DNA from: Dysgonamonadaceae bacterium
Lineage (GTDB): Bacteria; Bacteroidota; Bacteroidia; Bacteroidales; Azobacteroidaceae
Direction: 5' to 3'
Assembly (NCBI GenBank): GCA_031261015.1
Contig: JAISKG010000182.1
Location: 1 to 11,870, forward strand
DNA length: 11,870 bases
Made by a program: the position numbers and the translations under genes. Below the pieces are notes generated by a model that was not told the origin of the DNA, did no database searches, and worked only from the letters and a program-made list of their open reading frames with translations. Below, piece after piece: positions 1-7,068 of the stretch (the stretch's first letter is position 1; each line of letters opens with the position of its first letter).

Positions 1-1
1 C

Positions 2-784
2 GGAAAATTCGATTATCTCTACGATAAAGTGGGACTTTACGATACCTTACGCGCGATCGTTTCCGGCTACCGGTCTGCTCGTTGCATCACCGGTTGTTGG
101 CAATCAATCAACGACATCCAAGACCGGATGCTGAATTTTCTGGAAAACCACGACGAGCAACGGATCGCATCGGATTTCTTTGCCGGCGATCCATGGAAAG
201 CTTTGCCTGCCTTGGTCGTTTCGGCCACAATGAACCGCAATCCTTTTATGATTTACTTCGGACAGGAATTGGGCGAACCCGGCATGGACGCCGAAGGTTT
301 CAGCGGCCGCGACGGGCGAACCACCATCTTCGATTACTGGAGCGTTGCTTCCATCCGCCGGTGGCGCAACGACGGAACTTTCACTCCCATTTTATTAACG
401 GATTCGGAAAAGCAATTAAGTCAATATTATACAAATTTGCTTCGCTTGTGCAATCAAAGCGCCGCCATCCGCCAAGGCGCGTTTTTCGATTTGATGTATG
501 TAAATTTGGAAAATCCTTCGTTTAATCCCGACAAGCAATACGCTTATTTGCGAAGCTATGAAAAAGAATGCTTGTTGATAGCCGTAAATTTTGATGCTCA
601 AGCCGTCGATCTCTCCGTCTTCATTCCCGGCCACGCCTTTGATTGCCTTGGCATTACCGAAATAAAGGATAGTTCGGCAGTCGATTTGTTATCAAATATT
701 CGACAGCCGGCCTCCTTACAGCGCGACACGTATTATCCTGTGCATCTTCCGGCATACGGCAGCGTAATTATCCGTTTCCGGTAA
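2..784 (+). CDS. Alpha-amylase family glycoside hydrolase (GH13), C-terminal part, 5' end outside window
   Basis: The reading frame is open from base 2 and ends at TAA 782-784, giving about 260 C-terminal residues; the start lies upstream. GH13 enzymes cleave or transfer alpha-glucosidic bonds in starch, glycogen and maltodextrins. The fragment begins FDYLYDKVGLYDTLR, then shows FLENHDEQ (bases about 137-160), which fits GH13 conserved region IV, whose Asp stabilises the transition state. MIYFGQELGEPG and GRDGRTTIFDYW follow, a pattern I associate with Bacteroidales alpha-amylases. The last ~100 residues look like the beta-sandwich domain C and end in GSVIIRFR. The nucleophile and acid/base regions lie upstream and cannot be checked, nor can a signal peptide, so cellular location is open. 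The gene is 82 bp from rfbC and probably unrelated to it in function. Family call is secure; exact specificity is not. Confidence 0.9.
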   Translation, partial: GKFDYLYDKVGLYDTLRAIVSGYRSARCITGCWQSINDIQDRMLNFLENHDEQRIASDFFAGDPWKALPALVVSATMNRNPFMIYFGQELGEPGMDAEGFSGRDGRTTIFDYWSVASIRRWRNDGTFTPILLTDSEKQLSQYYTNLLRLCNQSAAIRQGAFFDLMYVNLENPSFNPDKQYAYLRSYEKECLLIAVNFDAQAVDLSVFIPGHAFDCLGITEIKDSSAVDLLSNIRQPASLQRDTYYPVHLPAYGSVIIRFR

Positions 785-847
785 GGGTAAAATATTCTGC
801 AAGATCAAATAATTTTGTTTTTCAGAGGATTGAAAAATAAAAATTAC

Positions 848-855
848 TACCTTCG
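848..855 (+). promoter_or_regulatory. Possible -7 element for the rfbC operon
   Basis: TACCTTCG differs by one base from the Bacteroidota -7 consensus TAnnTTTG, and its context (CTACCTTCGCG) resembles the stronger element before the helicase gene (CTACCTTTGCG, 7031-7041). No TTTG sits at the expected distance upstream; the nearest, 814-817, is 30 bases away. The implied leader before ATG 867 would be very short, which favours the second ATG at 873 or makes this call doubtful. Confidence 0.3.
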
Positions 856-866
856 CGGAAAAATTA

Positions 867-1409
867 ATGGCAATGAATTTTATCCAAACAAAAATTGAAG
901 GTTTGTGGATCCTCGAACCGAAAATTTTTACTGATGTTCGGGGTTATTTCATGGAAACTTACCGGAAAGAAGAATTTGACCGGATCGTCGGAACTACTGA
1001 TTTTATTCAGGACAACGAATCGCAGTCGTCGTTCGGCGTGCTGCGCGGCCTGCATTTTCAAGAAGGCGATACAGCTCAGGCGAAATTGGTGCGCGTTACG
1101 CACGGCGCGGTTTGGGACGTCGCAGTGGATCTGCGCAAAGGATCTGTGACTTTCGGACAATACGCCGGCGTGGAATTGAGCAAGGACAACAAACGCCAAT
1201 TCTTTATCCCGCGCGGCTTTGCACATGGTTTTGTGGTGCTGAGCGAAACGGCAACTTTTGTGTATAAAGTAGATAACATCTATTCACCGGCAACCGAACG
1301 AACTTTAAATTGCATGGATCCTGATGTAGCGATCGAATGGCCGCTCAATCCTTCGCAATTGATTTTATCCGAAAAGGACAAAACAGGTAAATCCTTAAAA
1401 GACATCTGA
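867..1409 (+). CDS. rfbC: dTDP-4-dehydrorhamnose 3,5-epimerase (RfbC/RmlC)
   Basis: This 180-residue protein has the normal length for RmlC, a cytoplasmic cupin that epimerises C3 and C5 of dTDP-4-keto-6-deoxy-glucose on the way to dTDP-L-rhamnose. Visible family features are F21-TDVRGYF near the N-terminus, QDNESQS (49-55), RGLHFQ (60-65, with the catalytic base His63; many homologues have Tyr where this has Phe64), [10 protein letters not shown] (113-122) and Y133-KVDN, whose Tyr is the expected catalytic acid. Two ATGs, 867 and 873, are possible starts; 867 is given, but MNFIQTKI from 873 would also fit. The stop is one base from the rfbA start, so the two are surely co-transcribed. It is first in a run of four plus-strand genes for sugar-nucleotide synthesis. 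Confidence 0.95.
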   Translation: MAMNFIQTKIEGLWILEPKIFTDVRGYFMETYRKEEFDRIVGTTDFIQDNESQSSFGVLRGLHFQEGDTAQAKLVRVTHGAVWDVAVDLRKGSVTFGQYAGVELSKDNKRQFFIPRGFAHGFVVLSETATFVYKVDNIYSPATERTLNCMDPDVAIEWPLNPSQLILSEKDKTGKSLKDI

Positions 1410-1410
1410 T

Positions 1411-2277
1411 ATGAAAGGAATTATTTTAGCCGGAGGAAGCGCAACCCGCTTGTATCCGCTTTCCAAATCGATCTCCAAACAAATCATGCCGGTGTATGAT
1501 AAACCGATGATTTATTATCCTTTATCTACCTTAATGCTGGCTGGAATCCGCGAAGTATTAATTATTTCCACGCCACGGGATTTGCCGATGTTTCGCGAAT
1601 TACTCGGTACGGGAGAAGACTTGGGCATGCAATTCAATTACATTATACAGCAGGTTCCCAACGGATTAGCACAAGCTTTCGTTTTGGGCGAAGAATTTAT
1701 CGGCGACGATTCGGCCTGCCTGATTTTGGGTGATAATATTTTCTACGGACAAGGTTTCAGCCAGATGCTGACACAAGCGAAAGCGATTCAGGAAGGCGCC
1801 TGCGTATTCGGTTATTATGTGAAAGATCCCCGCGCGTATGGCGTGGTTGAGTTTGCGCCTGACGGACAAGTGTTGTCGCTGGAAGAAAAACCGGAGCATC
1901 CAAAATCGAATTACGCCGTTCCGGGCTTGTATTTTTACGACAGTTCGGTTGTAGCAAGAGCGAAAGCATTAAAACCTTCTGCTCGCGGCGAATACGAAAT
2001 CACCGATTTGAACCGTACTTATTTGGACGAAGGCAAATTGCATGTCAAATTATTTGGTCGCGGCTTTGCATGGTTAGATACCGGCAATTGTGACAGTTTG
2101 CTCGAAGCCTCTAATTTTGTGGAAACCATTCAGAAAAGGCAGGGTTTTTATGTTTCGTGCATCGAAGAAATCGCTTGGCGAAACGGCTGGATCGATTCGG
2201 ATCAATTGCTTCAATTGGGAAAAAATCTGGAAAAAACCGAATACGGCAAATACATTCTCAGCCTGATTCATTCATAA
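1411..2277 (+). CDS. rfbA: Glucose-1-phosphate thymidylyltransferase (RfbA/RmlA)
   Basis: RfbA joins glucose-1-phosphate and dTTP to make dTDP-glucose, the committed step of dTDP-deoxysugar synthesis in the cytoplasm. The 288 residues match the usual family length. The nucleotide-binding loop is [11 protein letters not shown] (6-16); the commoner form is GGSGTRLYP, and Ala at this place is a variant I have seen in Bacteroidota. [18 protein letters not shown] (22-39), the metal-binding LGDN (106-109), EEKP (158-161), EITDLN (196-201) and WLDTG (221-225) are all in place, so the enzyme should be active. The ATG lies one base after the rfbC stop and the gene ends 15 bases before rfbB, consistent with one transcript. 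Confidence 0.97.
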   Translation: MKGIILAGGSATRLYPLSKSISKQIMPVYDKPMIYYPLSTLMLAGIREVLIISTPRDLPMFRELLGTGEDLGMQFNYIIQQVPNGLAQAFVLGEEFIGDDSACLILGDNIFYGQGFSQMLTQAKAIQEGACVFGYYVKDPRAYGVVEFAPDGQVLSLEEKPEHPKSNYAVPGLYFYDSSVVARAKALKPSARGEYEITDLNRTYLDEGKLHVKLFGRGFAWLDTGNCDSLLEASNFVETIQKRQGFYVSCIEEIAWRNGWIDSDQLLQLGKNLEKTEYGKYILSLIHS

Positions 2278-2292
2278 CTTAATTTATTGATC

Positions 2293-3411
2293 ATGACTTA
2301 TTTAGTAACTGGAGGCGCAGGATTTATCGGTGCGAATTTTGTAAAATATCTGCTGAAAAAGCATGCGGATATTCAACTCATTGTATTAGACGATTTAACA
2401 TACGCCGGAAATCTGGGCACCATCAAAGATGACTTGAAAGATTCTCGTTGCGTTTTCGTGAAAGGAAACATCACGGATCCAACTGTGGTACAGGCAATTT
2501 TCGACCAATACCCGATTGATTTTGTGGTGAATTTCGCTGCTGAAAGCCATGTGGACCGCAGCATCGAAAATCCGCAAGTTTTCCTCGAAACGAATATTTT
2601 GGGAACGCAAAATTTGTTGGAAACAGCAAAAAGAAATTGGACGACCGGCAAGGATGAAAACGGTTATCCGACTTATAAAAAAGGCGTTAAGTATTTGCAG
2701 GTTTCAACGGATGAAGTCTATGGCAGTTTGGGCGAAACGGGCTATTTCACCGAAACGACGCCGTTGGATCCCCGTAGTCCGTACAGTGCCTCCAAAACGG
2801 GCGCCGATTTGATCGTGAAAGCGTACGGCGAAACCTATAAAATGCCCATCAACATCACGCGCTGCTCCAATAATTATGGCCCTTATCATTTTCCCGAAAA
2901 ATTGATTCCATTGATTATCAAAAATATATTGGAAGGAAAATCATTACCCGTGTATGGCGACGGCACCAACGTGCGCGATTGGCTGTATGTGGAAGATCAC
3001 TGTAAAGCGATTGATACGGTTTTGTTGACAGGACGCATCGGCGAAGTGTATAATGTGGGAGGCCACAACGAGAAAAAGAATATCGACATCGTGAAATTGA
3101 CGATTTCGACCATGAAACGCTTGTTCGACGAACAGCCGGCATACAAAAAAGCCCTGAAAAAATCCGGCGACGATTTGAGTTGGCTCAGCGAAAATCTGAT
3201 CATTTACGTGAAAGACCGCTTGGGTCACGATCAACGCTATGCTATTGATCCTGAGAAAATTACAGATGAATTGGGTTGGTATCCCGAAACCAAATTTGAA
3301 GACGGAATCGTGAAAACGATTCGCTGGTATTTGGAAAACCAAGATTGGGTAGAGGAGGTCACTTCCGGCGATTATCAAAAATATTACGAAGCGATGTATG
3401 GCAATCGATAA
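2293..3411 (+). CDS. rfbB: dTDP-glucose 4,6-dehydratase (RfbB/RmlB)
   Basis: RfbB is an extended short-chain dehydrogenase that uses NAD+ to convert dTDP-glucose to dTDP-4-keto-6-deoxy-glucose. With the ATG at 2293 the protein has 372 residues and begins MTYLVTGGAGFIGANF; an upstream in-frame TTG at 2287 adds only two residues and is less likely. The Rossmann motif GGAGFIG is at 7-13, AAESHVDRSI at 82-91, the catalytic Thr-Asp-Glu triad in STDEVYG at 139-141, and the YxxxK pair at Tyr164 and Lys168. RCSNNYGPYHFPEKLIP (190-206) and GDGTNVRDWLYVEDH (222-236) are typical RmlB sequence. The last 14 bases overlap the next gene if that gene starts at ATG 3398, suggesting translational coupling. Confidence 0.97.
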   Translation: MTYLVTGGAGFIGANFVKYLLKKHADIQLIVLDDLTYAGNLGTIKDDLKDSRCVFVKGNITDPTVVQAIFDQYPIDFVVNFAAESHVDRSIENPQVFLETNILGTQNLLETAKRNWTTGKDENGYPTYKKGVKYLQVSTDEVYGSLGETGYFTETTPLDPRSPYSASKTGADLIVKAYGETYKMPINITRCSNNYGPYHFPEKLIPLIIKNILEGKSLPVYGDGTNVRDWLYVEDHCKAIDTVLLTGRIGEVYNVGGHNEKKNIDIVKLTISTMKRLFDEQPAYKKALKKSGDDLSWLSENLIIYVKDRLGHDQRYAIDPEKITDELGWYPETKFEDGIVKTIRWYLENQDWVEEVTSGDYQKYYEAMYGNR

Positions 3412-4450
3412 GGCTGATACAGTGCGGTTTGCCGTTGTAGGTTGCGGACACATCGGCAAGCGGCACATCGAAATGATTCAGCGCAATGCGGAAGCCGAAC
3501 TGCTGGCAATTTGCGATATTTTGCCACCTGAATTGCTGAATCTTCCAGCCAGTTTACTGGAAATTCTTGACAACAAAGTCCGTTATTTTTCTTCTTTGGA
3601 AGATTTGTTGCACGCGAATCTTCCGATTGATGTCATTAATATCTGCACGCCCAACGGTTTGCATGCTCCATTAGCTTTGCGCGCATTGGAAACCGGTCAT
3701 CACGTTGTCATCGAAAAACCGATGGCTTTGCATACGCGTGACGCCCAAGCGATTTTGTCAACCGCCGAAAAACAGCAAAAGCAAGTTTTTTGCGTGATGC
3801 AAAACCGGTATTCGCCGCCCTCGGTGTGGATCAAGGACTTGGTCGATTCGGGACGTTTGGGCAAACTGTATTTGGTACAAGTCAATTGTTATTGGAATCG
3901 CGACGAACGCTACTATCACGGCGGGTGGCACGGCACGAAAGACTTGGATGGTGGAACGTTATTCACTCAATTCTCTCATTTTGTGGATTTAATGTATTGG
4001 TTGTTTGGCGATATTTCCGATATTCAAGCGCGTTTTGCCGATTTCAATCACCAAACGTTGACCGATTTTGAAGATTCGGGAATCGTTTCGTTCCGGTTTG
4101 TGAATGGCGGAATGGGCGTTTTCAATTATTCGACATCCGTTTACGACCGAAATTTTGAAAGTTCCGTGACCTTGATTGCCGAAAACGGCACCATCAAAAT
4201 CGGCGGGCAATATATGAATGAAGTGGAATATTGCCATGTACGCGATTACGAAATGCCGGTCTTGCCGCCGACCAATCCGGGAAATGATTACGGCGCATAC
4301 AAAGGTTCGGCGCAAAACCACCATTATGTAATTGATAATGTGGTGAATGTGTTGAAAGGCAAAGGCGAAAAAATCACGACCAACGCTTACGAGGGCTATA
4401 AAGTAGTCGATATCATCGAACGGATTTACCGCTTAAAATCCAAAGTCTAA
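3398..4450 (+). CDS. Gfo/Idh/MocA-family NAD(P)-dependent oxidoreductase, WlbA/WbpB-like
   Basis: The 350-residue protein has an N-terminal Rossmann domain with GCGHIG (15-20), TPNGLHA (84-90) and the family signature EKP (106-108, Lys107 catalytic), followed by the mixed alpha/beta domain with DGGTLFTQFSHFVD (184-197), where His194 is the likely second catalytic residue. CYWNRDERYY before it is reminiscent of UDP-N-acetylglucosaminuronate 3-dehydrogenases (WlbA/WbpB) of surface-polysaccharide pathways. That substrate is inference: none of its usual partners (WbpA-, WbpD- or WbpE-type genes) is present. ATG 3398 overlaps rfbB by 14 bp. GTG 3422 would give a start at RFAVVGCGHIG with no overlap and is a real alternative. 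The 3' end overlaps the convergent minus-strand gene by 18 bp. It closes the rfbCAB operon and may act on a nucleotide sugar. Confidence 0.85.
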   Translation: MAIDKADTVRFAVVGCGHIGKRHIEMIQRNAEAELLAICDILPPELLNLPASLLEILDNKVRYFSSLEDLLHANLPIDVINICTPNGLHAPLALRALETGHHVVIEKPMALHTRDAQAILSTAEKQQKQVFCVMQNRYSPPSVWIKDLVDSGRLGKLYLVQVNCYWNRDERYYHGGWHGTKDLDGGTLFTQFSHFVDLMYWLFGDISDIQARFADFNHQTLTDFEDSGIVSFRFVNGGMGVFNYSTSVYDRNFESSVTLIAENGTIKIGGQYMNEVEYCHVRDYEMPVLPPTNPGNDYGAYKGSAQNHHYVIDNVVNVLKGKGEKITTNAYEGYKVVDIIERIYRLKSKV

Positions 4451-5992
4451 TTCCTCAACCTCTTCTATTTTTTCTTCTTTCGGACGTATCGCCGTTTGGT
4501 GCGTTTCATTCGCTAAAATATTGATTGCCTTCACGGGACGCACTGGGCAAATGGATTCGCAGCCACCGCAACCGATGCACAATTCGTCGTAAACATGTGG
4601 AAGCGTTAAGCCCGTATCTCCGTAGGGTTCCATCCGAACAGCCTGAACGGGACAATGTTCCGAACACGCACCGCAGGAGGTATTTTCGACGAAAACTACG
4701 CAACGGCTCTTTTCAAACTGGGCGATCCCTATTTGAGTGGTTTGTTTCTCGTCCCGCGTGAGTCTTTCAATCGCTCCGTTGGGACAAATCTGTGAACAAA
4801 CCGTACATTCGTAATTGCAAAAAGCCATTTCATAATAAACCAAATGCGGCTTGAAAGCATATTCAATTCCGAAGTTAAATCCTGCAGGCTTAATGATTTG
4901 CATCGGACAATGCGTGACGCACAAATGACAGGCGGTACAACGTTCCGTGAAATGTTTCAGACTGCGGGAACCCGGCGGCGTAATCGGCGTAAGTTTCGTA
5001 GGATCAATTTCTTTTTTGCTTTGCGCCCAAGCCGGAAGCAAAGGGAGAGTCGCTGCTAAAGCAGTGGAAGTCGCCAGAAAAGCGCGGCGGTTCATGCCTT
5101 TCACTTGTTCGGGAGCCGGAGCAGATTGAGATTTCGGCTTTGAATATGCAAAGGTATAATGGAGCGCATGTTCCTTGTTGCATCGTTCCAAACAATTGAA
5201 ACAGACCACACAACGCGAATGATCAATCTCACCTTTCTTACTGTCGATACATTCGGCCTTGCACGATTTGGCGCATAAGCCGCAATGCGTACATTTCGAC
5301 TCGTCCACCTTTACGCGGAAAAGCGAAAAACGCGAAATCAAGCTGAAAAACGATCCGACCGGACATAAAGTATTGCAAAACAATCGTCCGCGCCAGACAG
5401 ATAAAACGGCGACCAGCAAAAGAGCTGCAAACGCAAAGCAGAAAGAAGCGACCGTCACCGTATGCAAAGTCACGTGATAGAAGCTATAAGAGTGCATTTG
5501 CATCGCAATCCAAGCAATTAAATTATTTCCGGCAACCAAAACCGGACGGAAAATATTGACGGCGATTCGTCCGAAATTGCTGTAAGGATCGAGCCAGCCT
5601 AAAAGCGTTATATTTCCGAAAATCAAGAAAATAATGCAAAGTCCCAGCAGCGAATAACGCAAAATATTGTAAGGTTTCGTATAACGATATTCTCTTTTCC
5701 GCTTGTTGTTGCGTTTCTTTTTACCGCGATTCAATTTGGCCAAAAAGTCTTGCAAAACGCCCAAAGGACAAATCACCGAACAATAAATCCGGCCGAATAA
5801 AAAAGTAAGTAAAAGCAATAAAACCAAGATGATAACACTCCCGGAAAGCAAAGCCGGCGTGAATTGCAAATGTGCCAAAGCATGGAACGAACGCGGCAAT
5901 CCATGAGCGAAATCGCAACAGAAAAGCAGCAACGGAACAAAAATCAAAATAGCTAATACGATCCGGGTAATTTTCAAAGGAGAATGTTTCAT
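4433..5992 (-). CDS. Membrane iron-sulfur protein, NapH-like domain fused to NapG/MauM-like ferredoxin domain
   Basis: This 519-residue protein has two halves. The first resembles NapH/NosR/CcoG: four likely membrane helices (about 8-26, 48-67, 109-133, 178-200), two Cx3CP motifs (C71-C75, C206-C210) and two [4Fe-4S] motifs (C234/237/240/244 and C261/264/267/271). Residues 300-323 then read like a signal sequence: twin arginines at 302-303, a hydrophobic stretch, and a possible AWA cleavage site at 321-323. The second half is ferredoxin-like, with Cys groups 352/355/358/362, 392/396/399/403, 431/440/443/447 and 472/475/478/482, as in NapG. By homology the first half should pass electrons between the quinone pool and cytoplasmic-side clusters; the second would act outside the inner membrane. 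No Nap or Nos reductase is nearby, so the partner is unknown. Its ATG overlaps the upstream stop (ATGA). The acidic C-terminal tail (505-515) is unremarkable. Confidence 0.88.
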   Translation of the reverse strand: MKHSPLKITRIVLAILIFVPLLLFCCDFAHGLPRSFHALAHLQFTPALLSGSVIILVLLLLLTFLFGRIYCSVICPLGVLQDFLAKLNRGKKKRNNKRKREYRYTKPYNILRYSLLGLCIIFLIFGNITLLGWLDPYSNFGRIAVNIFRPVLVAGNNLIAWIAMQMHSYSFYHVTLHTVTVASFCFAFAALLLVAVLSVWRGRLFCNTLCPVGSFFSLISRFSLFRVKVDESKCTHCGLCAKSCKAECIDSKKGEIDHSRCVVCFNCLERCNKEHALHYTFAYSKPKSQSAPAPEQVKGMNRRAFLATSTALAATLPLLPAWAQSKKEIDPTKLTPITPPGSRSLKHFTERCTACHLCVTHCPMQIIKPAGFNFGIEYAFKPHLVYYEMAFCNYECTVCSQICPNGAIERLTRDEKQTTQIGIAQFEKSRCVVFVENTSCGACSEHCPVQAVRMEPYGDTGLTLPHVYDELCIGCGGCESICPVRPVKAINILANETHQTAIRPKEEKIEEVEELDFGF

Positions 5993-6933
5993 AATTTAAT
6001 TTTCTTCACGTTTAAACGATCCAAAACTTGCGTGCCTAATTTCAGTTGCTCGCCTTTTGCAATGTGGCCAACCTGAGCAATATCCATCTTTTCCACTTGA
6101 TTGAACAAGCCGATTGCGGCAGTATCGGCCGCCACAATATCTTTGGAAATAATCAACGTTTTCAATAGACTGGTATCAGAAACGGCACGACCTTGCGGCC
6201 CGTTTTTACGCAGGCAACGATATGCATCCACAATATTTAATACCGGTTTTTTTTCCCAAGTGCAAATATCGGCAATACATTGTTGCAAATCGTTGGAGTG
6301 GAAATACGTTCTGTCCCAAACGATTCCCATATAATTTTTCATCGCGATCGACATTTTCGCGCCACCGTGATTTTTCAAAATCGGAACATTGATCCACACA
6401 TCGGCATCGATCAAAGCTTGATGAATCTTGGTCGATTTCAGTTTCACGCCTTTGGGCAGGGAAACGGTTTTGTAATACACTTCGTCGTTGCCCGGAAGCA
6501 TTGTACCTCCCGCCGCTTTCACCGCATTTTCGATTCCGGAATTGGTGTAGCAACGTTGCCAGTTATCGCAGGTATGGTCAAAAACCGTGACTTTTTTCGC
6601 TCCCGCCTGAAAGCATTGTTTGATTAACGCGCTGATTAATTCAGGATTGGTATTCGCGGCAAAATCCGGCTTTTTATCCCAGCCGATATTCGGCTTGATC
6701 ACCACGCTTTGTCCTTTTTTAATGTATTTGGATATTCCCCCCATTTCTTTTAAAGCGCGTTCCAGCAATTGCGCCGGCTCGCCGCCCATGACGGCTACCA
6801 TGTCGGGAACCGATTCGACAGTCAGGTTGTTGGATGAAGAAGAGGGAGATAAAGCAGCTTGTAATCCATCAAAGCTAAGCGACGCTGCCACACCCGCTAA
6901 GATTGTTTTTTTCAAAAAATCACGACGTTCCAT
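5989..6933 (-). CDS. DUF362 domain-containing protein with Tat-like signal peptide
   Basis: The 314-residue protein starts MERRDFLKK followed by a hydrophobic stretch to about residue 27, a good match to the twin-arginine export motif (RRxFLK). The rest is DUF362: VVIKPNIGW (77-85), NTNPELI (94-100), VFDHTCDNW (117-125), NVPILKNHGG (182-191) and MKNYMGI (198-204). The family has no firmly established biochemical role that I know of; members often occur with or fused to [4Fe-4S] ferredoxin domains. Three cysteines (107, 122, 128) lie in the middle region and three (219, 224, 240) later, with no ferredoxin motif. It is the first gene of a two-gene operon, translationally coupled by ATGA overlap to the NapH-NapG-like fusion, so it is probably an extracytoplasmic partner of that electron-transfer protein. 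The promoter at 6972-7003 gives a leader of about 30 bases. Confidence 0.88.
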   Translation of the reverse strand: MERRDFLKKTILAGVAASLSFDGLQAALSPSSSSNNLTVESVPDMVAVMGGEPAQLLERALKEMGGISKYIKKGQSVVIKPNIGWDKKPDFAANTNPELISALIKQCFQAGAKKVTVFDHTCDNWQRCYTNSGIENAVKAAGGTMLPGNDEVYYKTVSLPKGVKLKSTKIHQALIDADVWINVPILKNHGGAKMSIAMKNYMGIVWDRTYFHSNDLQQCIADICTWEKKPVLNIVDAYRCLRKNGPQGRAVSDTSLLKTLIISKDIVAADTAAIGLFNQVEKMDIAQVGHIAKGEQLKLGTQVLDRLNVKKIKL

Positions 6934-6971
6934 ATAACCAATGAGAGTTTAAGTTTTTCCAATGAATTTGC

Positions 6972-7003
6972 CAAAGGTAAAGAACTTTTGCGAAATTTAC
7001 AAA
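6972..7003 (-). promoter_or_regulatory. Bacteroidota-type promoter for the DUF362/iron-sulfur operon
   Basis: Read on the minus strand, TTTG (7003-7000) is followed after exactly 20 bases by TACCTTTG (6979-6972). Both are perfect matches to the -33 (TTTG) and -7 (TAnnTTTG) elements known from Bacteroides. Transcription should start near 6965, about 30 bases before the ATG at 6933. This is the clearest promoter in the window. Confidence 0.8.
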
Positions 7004-7018
7004 CCTCAATCGAAATTT
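6991..7018. repeat. Direct repeat CGAAATTT, 20 bp apart, in a divergent promoter region
   Basis: CGAAATTT occurs at 6991-6998 and again at 7011-7018, a 20-base period, about two DNA helical turns. The first copy lies between the -33 and -7 elements of the minus-strand promoter, and the second lies just upstream of the plus-strand -7 element. It could be an operator for a regulator controlling both directions, or chance in AT-rich DNA. Confidence 0.35.
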
Positions 7019-7031
7019 GGAAATAAAACAC

Positions 7032-7039
7032 TACCTTTG
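7032..7039 (+). promoter_or_regulatory. -7 element for the DEAD-box helicase gene
   Basis: TACCTTTG is a perfect TAnnTTTG element with CTACCTTTGCG context. No good -33 TTTG lies about 20 bases upstream; TTTG at 7016-7019 is only 12 bases away. The predicted start of transcription near 7046 leaves a leader of about 23 bases before the TTG start at 7069. It is back to back with the minus-strand promoter within 6934-7068. Confidence 0.55.
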
Positions 7040-7068
7040 CGCCGATTTTTATTAAGAACAATTTCATT

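Noticed and set aside
82..525. 147-codon open frame on the plus strand
   Set aside because: Out of frame within the GH13 gene, arginine- and histidine-rich translation typical of a shadow frame.
785..866. Terminator after the amylase gene
   Set aside because: The gap is AT-rich with runs of T, but no GC-rich stem precedes them, so no intrinsic terminator can be supported.
2944..3468. 174-codon open frame on the minus strand
   Set aside because: It is antisense to rfbB and the start of the next gene, both of which have strong family motifs; no recognisable domain.
4433..5095. A separate NapG-like gene starting at the Met codon of residue 300
   Set aside because: The frame is continuous with the NapH-like half with no stop, no intergenic space and no clear initiation signal, so a fusion is the simpler reading. 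Internal initiation is not excluded.
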